A stretch of DNA of 62,226 nucleotides from Collinsella sp. BA40 (GTDB lineage: Bacteria > Actinomycetota > Coriobacteriia > Coriobacteriales > Coriobacteriaceae): the NCBI RefSeq assembly GCF_008014645.1, contig NZ_VOWY01000011.1:1-62226 (forward strand), given 5' to 3'. Both the position numbers and the translations under genes were made by a program. Below are positions 26,742-35,053 of this stretch, in pieces. The number at the start of each line of letters is the position of its first letter. Position 1 is the first letter of the stretch. A model generated the notes under the pieces. It searched no databases. It was not told the origin of the DNA and saw only the letters and a program-made list of their open reading frames with translations.

Positions 26742-27113
26742 ATGTCCACCATGCAGAAACTGCTCAAGATAACCAGCCTGGTCATGCTCGCTCTGGGCGG
26801 CTTGTTCATTCCCTTCACCGTGATGAACTTCATCAATGCCGACACGCTGGCGGGTATCCTCATCGCCGTGCTGACGGCGCTCATGACCCTGTTCGACCTG
26901 CTGCTGGGCTTTCTGGGCTCCACCGCGGCCAACGTGCCGTCGCGCGTGACGGGCATCCTGCCCATCGTCGTGATCGCGCTCATCGTGAACGCGGCGTCGG
27001 TGTTCTACATCATGTTCATGCAGGGGCTGTGGATGCCCGTGGTGGCCAACGCCGTGGTGGGCGTGGTGTTCTCGTTTGCAGCCCATAAGGTGAACAAGCA
27101 GGTCATGCTGTAG
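26742..27113 (+). CDS. Small four-helix membrane protein, unknown function
   Basis: 123 aa, almost wholly hydrophobic. TMs lie at about 8-30, 36-60, 70-92 and 96-115, with a charged C-terminus (AHKVNKQVML). AGAGGAG lies 11 bases before the ATG. I do not recognise a family. It stands alone between the decarboxylase and the ArsC-like gene, with 168 bp upstream holding no other gene. Confidence 0.75.
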   Translation: MSTMQKLLKITSLVMLALGGLFIPFTVMNFINADTLAGILIAVLTALMTLFDLLLGFLGSTAANVPSRVTGILPIVVIALIVNAASVFYIMFMQGLWMPVVANAVVGVVFSFAAHKVNKQVML

Positions 27114-27273
27114 GTTCGCAGGCAGTGGCGGCGTTTGCGCCGCATGTGCGTCCGGCCCCGCCCCATCGGTGTTACCCGATGCGGCGGGGCCGCCGCGTTC
27201 GCGTGGTAGAATCGCTGCACGAGGTCGCTTGCGCAACGGCGGGCGACTGCGTGACCATACGAGGAAAGGGGCG

Positions 27274-27636
27274 ATGATGTCCGTCCTGTTTATCGAATAC
27301 CCCAAGTGCACCACGTGCAAGCGCGCCAAGAAGTGGCTCGACGAGCACGGCGTGGCCTATACCGACCGCCACATCGTGGAGGACAATCCCACGGCCGCCG
27401 AGCTGAAGGCCTGGCACGAGCGCTCGGGGCTGCCGCTGCGCCGCTTCTTCAACACGAGCGGCATGAAGTATCGCGAGCTGGGCATCAAGGCCAAGCTCGA
27501 CGCCGGCATGTCCGATGACGAGGCGTTCGACCTGCTGGCCACCGACGGCATGCTGGTCAAGCGCCCGCTGGTGGTGGGCGACGATTTCGTCCTGGTGGGC
27601 TTTAAGGAGCCCGCATGGGAAGAGGCCCTGCTGTAA
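27274..27636 (+). CDS. ArsC/Spx family protein
   Basis: 120 aa, thioredoxin fold. KCTTCKRAKKWLDEHG contains a CxxC near residues 11-14, and LPLRRFFNTSGMKYRELG and DGMLVKRPLVVGDD are typical of the Spx/MgsR/YffB branch. The family includes arsenate reductases and RNA-polymerase-binding stress regulators; no arsenic genes are nearby, so a redox or regulatory role is more likely. A GAGGAAAGGGG ribosome site precedes the ATG at 27274 (a second ATG follows directly). Confidence 0.88.
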   Translation: MMSVLFIEYPKCTTCKRAKKWLDEHGVAYTDRHIVEDNPTAAELKAWHERSGLPLRRFFNTSGMKYRELGIKAKLDAGMSDDEAFDLLATDGMLVKRPLVVGDDFVLVGFKEPAWEEALL

Positions 27637-27648
27637 GCGATGGTGCGC

Positions 27649-27697
27649 GCCCGCAGCCCGCTCCGCCCGAGTGGCGGCCGCGCTGCGGGCGTTTTTT
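27649..27697 (+). terminator. Terminator after the ArsC-like gene
   Basis: GCCCGCAGC (27649-27657) pairs with GCTGCGGGC (27682-27690), followed by GTTTTTT. It separates this gene from larB. Confidence 0.8.
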
Positions 27698-27714
27698 AGT
27701 GAAAAGGGGACGAG

Positions 27715-28500
27715 ATGGATGCGGATGATCTGCGCGCGCTCACGGCGCGTGTGGCGAACGGCTCGATGTCGCCCGACGAGCTGGTCGAGCGGGTGCACCT
27801 GGACGCGGTGGCCGACCTGGGGTTCGCGTCGGTCGATTGCGCCCGGGGCGCGCGGACCGGCGTATCCGAGGTGGTGTACGGCGCCGGAAAGACCGCCGAG
27901 CAGATAGCCGCCATCGTGGAGGCCCTGCGCGGCCGCGGGCAGGAGCGCGTGCTGGTCACGCGGGTGGATGCGCCGAAGGCGCGCCGCCTCGCCGACCTGG
28001 GGTGCGCGTGCGCGTATCACGATGAGGCGGCCGCGGTCGTGGCGGGCGAGCTGCCCGATCCCACGGGCAACGGCGAGATCTTGGTGGTCACGGCGGGGAC
28101 GAGCGATGGCCGCGTGGCGCAGGAGGCCGCGCTCACGGCGCGCTTCCTGGGTAACCGCGTGCGCGTCCTGCAGGACGTGGGCGTGGCGGGCATCCATCGG
28201 CTGCTCGCGCATGTCGAGGATATCGCCCGCGCCCAGGTGGTCATCGCGATCGCCGGTATGGAGGGCGCGCTGCCCAGCGTGGTGGGCGGGCTGGCCTCGT
28301 GCCCGGTCATCGCGGTTCCCACGAGCGTGGGGTACGGAGCCAACCTGGGCGGTCTTACGGCGCTACTCGCGATGGTGAACAGCTGCGCGAGCGGGGTGTC
28401 GGTCGTCAACATCGATAACGGATTCGGCGCTGCCTACCAGGCGTCGCTGATCAACCATCTGCCGGGCCGCGCGTTCGGCTGCTATACGAGGGAGGGGTAG
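27715..28500 (+). CDS. larB: Nickel-pincer cofactor biosynthesis carboxylase LarB
   Basis: 261 aa. First step of the nickel pincer cofactor of lactate racemase: carboxylation and AMP release from nicotinic acid adenine dinucleotide. It resembles PurE at the C-terminus: VVTAGTSDGRVAQEA, DVGVAGIHRLL, AIAGMEGALPSVVGGL and AVPTSVGYGANLGGLTALLAM. FASVDCARGARTGVSEVVYG is the LarB N-terminal signature. AAAAGGGGA precedes the ATG. larC starts 3 bases after its stop. Confidence 0.95.
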   Translation: MDADDLRALTARVANGSMSPDELVERVHLDAVADLGFASVDCARGARTGVSEVVYGAGKTAEQIAAIVEALRGRGQERVLVTRVDAPKARRLADLGCACAYHDEAAAVVAGELPDPTGNGEILVVTAGTSDGRVAQEAALTARFLGNRVRVLQDVGVAGIHRLLAHVEDIARAQVVIAIAGMEGALPSVVGGLASCPVIAVPTSVGYGANLGGLTALLAMVNSCASGVSVVNIDNGFGAAYQASLINHLPGRAFGCYTREG

Positions 28501-28502
28501 CC

Positions 28503-29906
28503 ATGGCTGTGCACGGTGCGCCGCGGACGCTCTATCTGGATTGTCCGTTCGGCATCGCGGGGGACATGCTGGTGGGCGCGTTGCTCGACCTGGGCGGTGC
28601 CGAGGCGGAGGCGGCCGTGCGCGCGGCGGTTGGCGCCTTGCCGGTGGGGGGCTTCTCCATCGAGGTGGCGCGCGTGGAGAAGGCGGGGCTCTCCTGCTGC
28701 GATTTCGACGTGGTGCTCGACGCGGCCCATGATGGGCGCGACCACGATATGGCCTACCTGCACGGGGGCCGCGTCGGCGCAGGCGGCCCACGCGGGCACG
28801 AGGGCCATGGGCGCGGACCGCACGGGCATGGACCGCACGGGCATGGACCGCACGAGCATGGGGCGCACGAGCATGGGGCGCACGAGCATGGGGCGCACGA
28901 GCACGATGCGCATGGGCATGAGCATCGCTCGCTCGCCGACATCCGGGAGCTGCTCGACGCCGCCCCGCTTGCGCCCGGCGCTCGCGACCTCGCCCGCCGC
29001 GCATTCGAGATCCTTGCCCGAGCCGAGGCCCGCGCTCACGGCGTGGCGGTGGAGGACGTTCATTTTCACGAGGTGGGGGCCGTCGACTCCATCGTGGACA
29101 TCGTGGCGGCATCCGTGCTCCTCGACCACCTGGGCATCGAGCGCGCGGTCGTGCCGGTGCTGCGCGACGGCCATGGCACGATCCGCTGCCAGCACGGGGT
29201 GATCCCCGTGCCCGTGCCGGCTACGGTGAACATCTGCGCGGCGCACGGGCTGCCCTTGGCGCCCGCAGGCGTGGAGGGGGAGCTCGTCACGCCCACCGGC
29301 GCCGCCCTGGTGGCGGCGCTCGGCCCATCCTTCGAGCTCCCCGCGCGCTACACGGTCGCGCGATGCGGCCTGGGCGCCGGTAAGCGCTGCTACGAGGTGC
29401 CGTCGTTCGTCCGCGCCCTCCTCATCCGCGAGGAGGCGCCCGCATCCGCCTGCGACGGGTCGGCGGTGAAGCTCGAGTGCGATATCGACGATGCCTCGGG
29501 CGAGCAGCTTGCGTACGCCGCCGAACGCCTGCGCGCCGCGGGCGCCTGGGAGGTGCACTGGCTGCCCGTCTTCACCAAGAAGGGTCGCCCCGCCTACCAG
29601 CTGCAGGTGATCTGCGCGGTGGATGCGGCGTCCGATCTCGAGCGCGTCGTCTTGCGCGAGACCACCACCATCGGCGTGCGCCGCCAGGTGGTCGAGCGCA
29701 CCGTGTTGCCGCGCTGCGCCGAGCAGGTCGAAACCGCCTGGGGGCCGGTCGCGGTGAAGCGCGTCGAGCTGCCCGACGGCTCGTGGCGCGCCACGCCCGA
29801 GTACGAGGACGTGGCCGCCGTCGCACGGCGCGAGGGGTTGCCGTACGGCGTCGTCGACCAGGCCGTGCGGGCGCGCATCGATGCCGGCGGCCCCGCGGTA
29901 CAATAA
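28503..29906 (+). CDS. larC: Nickel insertion protein LarC
   Basis: 467 aa. Inserts nickel into the pincer cofactor. It shows LYLDCPFGIAGDMLVGALLDLG, VEDVHFHEVGAVDSIVDIV and EGELVTPTGAALVAAL. In Lactiplantibacillus plantarum larC is made by ribosomal frameshifting; here it is one continuous frame. Residues 98-141 are an extraordinary His-rich run of His-Gly and His-Glu-His units, a likely nickel store. It is co-transcribed with larB, and yfcE follows after about 67 bases. Confidence 0.95.
   Translation: MAVHGAPRTLYLDCPFGIAGDMLVGALLDLGGAEAEAAVRAAVGALPVGGFSIEVARVEKAGLSCCDFDVVLDAAHDGRDHDMAYLHGGRVGAGGPRGHEGHGRGPHGHGPHGHGPHEHGAHEHGAHEHGAHEHDAHGHEHRSLADIRELLDAAPLAPGARDLARRAFEILARAEARAHGVAVEDVHFHEVGAVDSIVDIVAASVLLDHLGIERAVVPVLRDGHGTIRCQHGVIPVPVPATVNICAAHGLPLAPAGVEGELVTPTGAALVAALGPSFELPARYTVARCGLGAGKRCYEVPSFVRALLIREEAPASACDGSAVKLECDIDDASGEQLAYAAERLRAAGAWEVHWLPVFTKKGRPAYQLQVICAVDAASDLERVVLRETTTIGVRRQVVERTVLPRCAEQVETAWGPVAVKRVELPDGSWRATPEYEDVAAVARREGLPYGVVDQAVRARIDAGGPAVQ
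28790..28925 (+). repeat. 15-bp tandem repeats encoding the His-rich run of LarC
   Basis: Units such as CACGAGCATGGGGCG recur in frame with a 15-bp period, each coding for a His-x-His-Gly-Ala/Pro pentapeptide. The copies are nearly identical in DNA, so the number can probably change by slippage. Confidence 0.8.
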
Positions 29907-29973
29907 GCGCACGCGCGCATCGTCCGCGATGGACGTTGGCGCGCCCGGGCTCTTTGCTACGGAAAGGAATCCC

Positions 29974-30528
29974 ATGAAGGTGCTCATCGCTTCCGATATC
30001 CACGGGTCGGCCTACTGGGCCGATCGCCTTATGGCCGCTATCGAGCGCGAGGATCCCCATAAGGTCGTCCTGCTGGGCGACTTGCTCTATCACGGTCCGC
30101 GCAACGACCTGCCGCGCGACTACGCACCCAAGCACGTTATCGGCTTGCTCAACGACCTGACCGCCACCGGCCGCGTCCTGGCCGTGCGGGGCAACTGCGA
30201 GGCCGAGGTGGACCAGATGGTCCTCGATTTCCCCTGCATGGCCGACAGCGCGCAGCTCGTCGACGAGGCGGGTCGCACGCTCTTCTTCACGCACGGCCAC
30301 GTGTTCGGCGCCGGCTTGCACAACAGCGTGGACCGCGTGCCCGCGCTGCCGGATGGCTCGGCGCTCGTATTCGGCCACACGCATATCAAGGTGAACGAGG
30401 CCTGCGCGCAGCGCGAGGGGCTTTGGCTCTTCAACCCGGGCAGCGTCTCCATTCCCAAGGATGGGACGCACAGCTACGGCATCTACGAGGATGGCGCGTT
30501 TCGCCACGTGGTCCTGGAGGAGGAGTAG
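29974..30528 (+). CDS. YfcE-type metallophosphoesterase
   Basis: 184 aa calcineurin-like phosphodiesterase. The metal-ligand motifs are in order: SDIHGS, LLGDLLYHGP, VRGNCEAEVD, FFTHGHV and FGHTHIKV. It probably hydrolyses phosphodiesters in the cytoplasm; the natural substrate of the family is unsettled. GGAAAGGA precedes ATG 29974. It lies between larC and mazG in the same orientation; mazG begins 3 bases after its stop. Confidence 0.92.
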   Translation: MKVLIASDIHGSAYWADRLMAAIEREDPHKVVLLGDLLYHGPRNDLPRDYAPKHVIGLLNDLTATGRVLAVRGNCEAEVDQMVLDFPCMADSAQLVDEAGRTLFFTHGHVFGAGLHNSVDRVPALPDGSALVFGHTHIKVNEACAQREGLWLFNPGSVSIPKDGTHSYGIYEDGAFRHVVLEEE

Positions 30529-30531
30529 CCC

Positions 30532-31404
30532 ATGGGAGAGTGGAAAGCGGTGGCGGGCGGCAGCCTTGCCGGCTTGGTGCGCGATACGGCCACGCTCGCG
30601 GATGCGCGCGAGGCGATGCAGGGGCTCGTCGAGACCATCTGGCGCCTGCGCCAGCCCGACGGCTGCCCATGGGACCGCGAGCAGACGCATGCGTCCATCG
30701 CCAAGAACATGATCGAGGAGGCCTACGAGGCCGTCGATTGTATAGAGGCGGATGATATCGTGCACCTGCGCGAGGAACTCGGCGACGTGCTCATGCAGGT
30801 GGTGCTGCACGCGCAGATCGCGGCCGATGCGGGCGCGTTCACGCTGGAGGATGTCGCCAACGATATCAACGAGAAGCTTATCCGCCGCCACCCGCATGTG
30901 TTCGGCGAGGCGGCGGCCGACGGCGCCGACGAGGTGCTGGCGTTGTGGGATTCGGTGAAGGTTGCCGAAAAGGCCGTGAAGGACGAGCGGGCCGCCAGCG
31001 CGGGGGAGCGCCCCGAAGGCCTACTCGACGGCGTCCCGCGCGCCCTGCCCGCGCTCATGCAGGCGCAGAAGGTGTCGCGCAAGGCCGCGGCGCTCGGCTT
31101 CGAATGGGAGTCCGTCGACGCCGTGTGGGAGAAGGTCGCCGAGGAGCGCGCCGAGTACGAGCGCGAGGAGCCGGGCGGCGCGGCGCGCGAGATGGAGTTC
31201 GGCGACATGCTGTTCGCGCTGGTGAACGTGGCGCGCAAGGATGGAATAGACGCCGAGAGCGCCCTGCGGGCGAGCACGGCGAAGTTTCGCGCGCGCTGGG
31301 CGGCCATGGAGGAAGCGGCCTTCGAGCAGGGCGTCGCGCTCGAGAGCCTCTCGACCGACGAGCTCGACGACCTGTGGGACCGCGCTAAAGTGCGCGAGGT
31401 ATAG
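30532..31404 (+). CDS. mazG: Nucleoside triphosphate pyrophosphohydrolase MazG
   Basis: 290 aa. House-cleaning NTP pyrophosphatase. CPWDREQTHASIAKNMIEEA begins the first MazG domain, with acidic metal ligands in EEAYEAVD and LREELGDVLMQVVLHAQ. A second, C-terminal half repeats the pattern (EMEFGDMLFALVNVARKDG). Length and two-repeat layout match MazG of E. coli. It ends the larB-larC-yfcE-mazG run, followed by a strong terminator. Confidence 0.92.
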   Translation: MGEWKAVAGGSLAGLVRDTATLADAREAMQGLVETIWRLRQPDGCPWDREQTHASIAKNMIEEAYEAVDCIEADDIVHLREELGDVLMQVVLHAQIAADAGAFTLEDVANDINEKLIRRHPHVFGEAAADGADEVLALWDSVKVAEKAVKDERAASAGERPEGLLDGVPRALPALMQAQKVSRKAAALGFEWESVDAVWEKVAEERAEYEREEPGGAAREMEFGDMLFALVNVARKDGIDAESALRASTAKFRARWAAMEEAAFEQGVALESLSTDELDDLWDRAKVREV

Positions 31405-31440
31405 GCGCGGGGCCAAGGCGGCCGCGCCCAGAGGGAAAAC

Positions 31441-31474
31441 GGGACGGCCCGGGCACGATCGCCCGGGCCGTCCC
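31441..31474. terminator. Bidirectional terminator between mazG and the channel gene
   Basis: Perfect 14-bp stem, GGGACGGCCCGGGC with GCCCGGGCCGTCCC, 6-nt loop. GTTTTC lies on the minus-strand side and CGTTTAG further along on the plus side. It serves two convergent units. Confidence 0.75.
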
Positions 31475-31482
31475 GCGTCCGT

Positions 31483-32213
31483 TTAGAATGCGATGCCCAG
31501 CGCGAAGGTGGTGAACGCCGCGGCCGCGATGGCGCCGACGAACGGCGCGATGCCCGGGACCACCAGGCCGTAGATCCAGTTGTTGCTGGTCTTGGCGGCG
31601 ATGGGCAGCAGCTGGTAGGCGATGCGGGGGCCAGGTCGCGCGCCTGGTTCATGGCGAAGCCGGTCACGCCGCCCAGCCCCATGCCGACGGCCCACACGAG
31701 CAGGCCGACGCCGATGCCCAAGGCGAGCAGGTTGTCGCCCGCCTGCGCGGCGATGCACAGGATGCCCGTGAGGAAGACGAACGTGTCGAACGCCTCTATG
31801 AGGAAGTTGCGCACCAGGTTGTACGATTCGGGCGTGGGGTTGGTGGAGAAGATGTTGCGGATCGCAACGGGGTCGACCTCCCCCTCGGATGCTTTGAAGT
31901 CGTCGGCGTAGATGAGCCAGGCCATGCAGGCTCCGGCGATTCCGCCGAGCATCTCCGCCAGAGCGTAGGGGGCCACGAACGACCATGGGATGATGCCCAC
32001 GAGCGCCTGGCAGAGCGCCATGGCGGGGTTCATGCAGACGCCGCCGAATATGAACAGGCAGACGCTGATGCCGAACGACCAGGTGGTGATGGCGAACATA
32101 TGGCCCGAGTCACGGTACTTGCTGCCCTTGAGGGTGACGTCGCAGTGCACGCCCACGCCGAAGACGATCATGAGCGCGGTTGCGGCGAATTCTGCAAAGA
32201 GATGATTGATCAT
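31483..32213 (-). pseudogene. MIP-family channel (glycerol/lactate facilitator, LarD-like), frameshifted
   Basis: Begins MINHLFAEFAATALMIVFG and reads as an aquaglyceroporin with the first Asn-Pro-Ala box in GGVCMNPAMALCQA. At 31631-31632 one base is missing: frame 1 runs MNQARDLAPASPT and then unrelated sequence, whereas the next frame continues with PRIAYQLLPIAAKTSNNWIY and three more hydrophobic stretches to a stop at 31483. Restoring one C on the plus strand gives the family motif ARDLGPR. The protein would be about 243 aa. In lar loci this position is held by LarD, a D/L-lactate channel, which is the best guess here. An upstream ATG at 32225 is possible. It could be a true pseudogene or a sequencing error. 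Confidence 0.8.
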
Positions 32214-32260
32214 GAGCGATTCCATTTCATGTGAGGGGGATGGTGTCGTGCGGCGCCGTG

Positions 32261-33535
32261 TCAGCGGGCAACCACGACGCCCAGGCCGTCGGGGATGATG
32301 GCGAAGCGGGCGTCGCCGTCCACCAGCGTGCGGGCGAGCGCGACCGCCTCGTCCACCGTATTCGCGGGGGTCATATGCATGGCGCGGATCATGTCGTGGT
32401 CGCAGCGGTCGCTTACGAGGATGACCGGGTGGTGGGCGAGGATGCGCGCGAAGATCTGCGCCGTCCACTGATCGGGCAGGGTTTGGTCCGCGGGGCGCTC
32501 GATGCAGCTCGCCTCGAAGGCGGCCGGATCGCCCTCGGCGATGTTGCGGAAGAAGCCCTCGCCGCCGTGGCCGTCCTCGCAGGCGGCGATAGCGATGATC
32601 ACGCCGCCATCGGGCAGCGTCGCCTCGGCGGCCGTCATGCCCTTGACCGCCTGGTAGATGTTTTGGTTGAGCGGGTAGCCGCCGTTGGTGGTGATGGCCA
32701 CGTTGCAGTCCACGGCCGAAACGCCGGCCAGGTCGCGCACGAAGGAGCAGCCCGCCTGGTGGGCGGCCTGGATGTCGCCGGCGAATGCGCCGATGACCTC
32801 GTGGTCGCCGTCGAGCACCACGTTGAGGATGAAGGCCAGGTTCGCCATCCGCGCCGCCGCCATCATGTCGCGGTGCACCGGGTTGCCGTGCAGCACGCCG
32901 GCGCGAGCGCGTCCGTCGTGGACGAAGCCGCCGTTGTGGTTGTATGCGATCGTTTTGTACGAGGCGACGCCCGGCAGGACCGATTTGCGCGACCCGGAGA
33001 AGCCGGCGAAGAAATGCGGCTCGATGAATCCTTCGGCGATGAGCAGGTCGGCCTGGGCGGCGATGGCGTTGATCTCGCAGTCGCCGCCCGACGGCAGCGT
33101 GCCGATGCGCACCATGGCGTCGTCGTCTGTGGCCACGTGCATGACGATCTCTTCTTCGGCCACGATTTCTTCGCCATATTAGTGGAGAAGCTCCTCATGT
33201 GTGGAGGAACGGTGCATGCCGGTGGCCACGAGGATGCGAACGCGGGCATCCGGTGCCGCCTCGTGAATGCGCCGCAGCAGAATGGGCATGGTGACCTTCG
33301 AGGGGACGGGGCGCGTGTGGTCGGAACTGATGACCACGATGCCGCGTTTGCCCTGCGCGAGCTCTTCGAGTGTTGGAGAGGCGAACGGCGCATCGAGTGC
33401 GCTTTCGATGAGTTCTTCCTGCGTACCGTCCCGTTTGTATTCGTTTTGGTGCCCCCGGAGCACGCCGGCTACGTCTTGTTCGGGTAGCCGGACGCGCAGA
33501 TGCTCCCGCGCGTAGGGCACGTCCAGTTCAAACAT
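32261..33535 (-). pseudogene. larA: Lactate racemase LarA with an in-frame stop at codon 119
   Basis: Racemises L- and D-lactate with a nickel pincer cofactor. The 424-residue frame is intact on both sides of a TAA at 33179-33181. Counting from ATG 33535 (AGGGA upstream), the functional residues fall at their known numbers: Arg 75 (SDHTRP), His 108 (VATGMH), His 174 (EPHF), cofactor Lys 184 (SRKSV) and nickel ligand His 200 (AYNH). So no insertion or deletion has occurred; only one codon is wrong. The first 118 residues carry Arg 75 and His 108, and the rest carry the cofactor site. A GTG at 33163 could restart translation but would leave out His 108. It is probably inactive unless the stop is suppressed or is a sequencing error. 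Confidence 0.9.
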
Positions 33536-33666
33536 ACGCGATCCCTGTTCTTCCCTTGCTTGCAATGCGGATATGACGCCTTGCAACTATGGGGACGGGC
33601 GGCGGCGCATGAGGTACCTGATGTAGATATCATTTGTTACCGACCGCCGCGCTGGGCTCGCTACAG

Positions 33667-33688
33667 TTCGAAACCGTGAGGTTTCGAA
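33667..33688. promoter_or_regulatory. Palindrome before the Crp/Fnr gene
   Basis: TTCGAAACC and GGTTTCGAA are perfect 9-bp arms separated by GTGA, ending 20 bases before the ATG. It may be an operator for autoregulation or an RNA hairpin near the ribosome site. Confidence 0.45.
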
Positions 33689-33708
33689 TGAAAGGGGAGG
33701 TGAAGCCC

Positions 33709-34377
33709 ATGGCGGAGAGCCATGACTACCTCGTAGATTATTTGAAGGAGAAGGGGTACCCCGAAGTGCGCAAGACGCGCCACGAGTACCTCTCGTATTA
33801 CGGGCTCGACCAATCCTCGGTGTGCATTCTCGTCTCGGGCGTTGTGAAGGCGAGCGTGACCCTGCGCGAGGGAAACGAGTTCAACATCGTCTACATTCAG
33901 GGACCCAGCCCGGTTTCGCTGCTGCGCGACGAGGTGAGCTGCCAGGCGAAGTCGCCCTTCAGCGTGCGCGTCGAGTCGTCCGAGGCCGTTTGCATGATGG
34001 TGCCGCGCGTGACGTTCTGGCGGTATGTGAACGAGGATCCCAAGCTGCTCACGTACGTGAAAGACTACTACCGCAACAGCCTCGAGGACTCGCTGCACCG
34101 TATGCGCTACCTCACCATGAACGGGAAGATCGGCGCGGTGGGCGGGCTGCTGTTCGACCTGAATAGCCGCTACGGCGTGGCATGCGAGGACGGCTCGATG
34201 ATCTCGTTGGATGTGACGAACGAGGATATCGCGCAGTTCTGCGGCATCTCGTCGCGCAACAGCGTCAACCGCATCCTGCGCGGTTTTCGGGAGAAGGGGG
34301 TCATCTCGACCCAGGGCCACGACGCGCACATCGTGATCCACGACCCGAAGTACCTGGAGCGCTATGTGATGGATTAG
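33709..34377 (+). CDS. Crp/Fnr family regulator in the LarR position
   Basis: 222 aa. A cyclic-nucleotide-binding fold occupies about 20-140 (CILVSGVVKASVTLREGNEF, VSLLRDEVSCQAK), followed by a helix-turn-helix near 170-205 (TNEDIAQFCGISSRNSVNRI). No N-terminal cysteine cluster for an Fe-S centre is present, so it is not a classical Fnr. It is divergent from larA. In L. plantarum the lar genes are controlled by LarR, a Crp/Fnr protein sensing lactate, so the same role is proposed here from position. GGGGAGGTG precedes the chosen ATG. Confidence 0.85.
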   Translation: MAESHDYLVDYLKEKGYPEVRKTRHEYLSYYGLDQSSVCILVSGVVKASVTLREGNEFNIVYIQGPSPVSLLRDEVSCQAKSPFSVRVESSEAVCMMVPRVTFWRYVNEDPKLLTYVKDYYRNSLEDSLHRMRYLTMNGKIGAVGGLLFDLNSRYGVACEDGSMISLDVTNEDIAQFCGISSRNSVNRILRGFREKGVISTQGHDAHIVIHDPKYLERYVMD

Positions 34378-34428
34378 CTCCGGCCCGCATGCTGCGCTCG
34401 CATGCTGGCGCCTTGCCGGAGCAAAGGA

Positions 34429-34468
34429 AAAGCGCCGGCCGCCCGAGAGGAAGGGCGGCCGGCGCTTT
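34429..34468. terminator. Bidirectional terminator between the Crp/Fnr gene and hsmA
   Basis: AAAGCGCCGGCCGCCC and GGGCGGCCGGCGCTTT form a 16-bp stem with A/T tails on both sides, between convergent genes. Confidence 0.85.
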
Positions 34469-34491
34469 CGTTCGGGGCGCAGATGGGCCGA

Positions 34492-34989
34492 TTAGTTGTT
34501 TCGGGCGGGCTTCAGCAGGAAGAAGGCCAGGACGGCCACGATGGCGCAGGAGAGCGCGACGGCGGGGACGGTCTCCATGCGGATCATGGGGATGCCTACG
34601 AGCAGGCCGATGATGTAGGGGACGAGCCACAGCAGCCAGACGATGGTGCTGAAGCGATGGAAGGTCTGCTCCTGGCGGATGGCCTTCTCGTCATGACGAC
34701 GGCCGCGGACGTAGACGACGGTCGCCCAGCCCGCATGGAAGAGCATGAGCACGATGGCGAGCAAGCCCGTGATGCCGTGGATGGCGGGCGCCGCCTCGCC
34801 CGCCGCGCCGCTGCGGGCCATGATGGTCATGACCGTGGTGCCCGTGGTGTCGCAGGCCAGGCCGATCCAGAACAGGGCGAGGTGCTTGCCGGCGAGGTGG
34901 CCGGCGCGGCGCTCGGCGAAGACGCCGATGGTGTAGAAGACGAGAGCGGCCGTGATGGCGATGCTGGCGATCATAAGAAGCGGTGACAT
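34492..34989 (-). CDS. HsmA family membrane protein
   Basis: 165 aa with four or five TMs: MSPLLMIASIAITAALVFYT at the start, FWIGLACDTTGTTVMTIMAR near 45-65, HGITGLLAIVLMLFHAGWA near 75-95 and two more in the C-terminal half. It matches my recollection of the TIGR03987/HsmA family of unknown function. It is divergent from a TetR gene, with 13-bp palindromes between them, so it is probably repressed by that protein and induced by a small molecule or membrane stress. Confidence 0.75.
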   Translation of the reverse strand: MSPLLMIASIAITAALVFYTIGVFAERRAGHLAGKHLALFWIGLACDTTGTTVMTIMARSGAAGEAAPAIHGITGLLAIVLMLFHAGWATVVYVRGRRHDEKAIRQEQTFHRFSTIVWLLWLVPYIIGLLVGIPMIRMETVPAVALSCAIVAVLAFFLLKPARNN

Positions 34990-35025
34990 GGGGGTTCCTT
35001 TCTTTGTGCCTCTCGATCCTAACTG

Positions 35026-35038
35026 TGAACAAGGTTCA
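35026..35038. promoter_or_regulatory. TetR operator 1
   Basis: TGAACAAGGTTCA, a palindrome of consensus TGAACnnnGTTCA, 37 bp upstream of the hsmA start. A second copy follows after 2 bp. Confidence 0.7.
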
Positions 35039-35040
35039 TC

Positions 35041-35053
35041 TGAACGCGGTTCA
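35041..35053. promoter_or_regulatory. TetR operator 2
   Basis: TGAACGCGGTTCA, the same palindrome. Its centre is 15 bp from that of operator 1, so two dimers could sit side by side. Confidence 0.7.

Noticed and set aside
33160-33200. Selenocysteine or programmed frameshift in larA
   Set aside because: The stop is TAA, not TGA, and the frame is the same on both sides, so neither mechanism applies.
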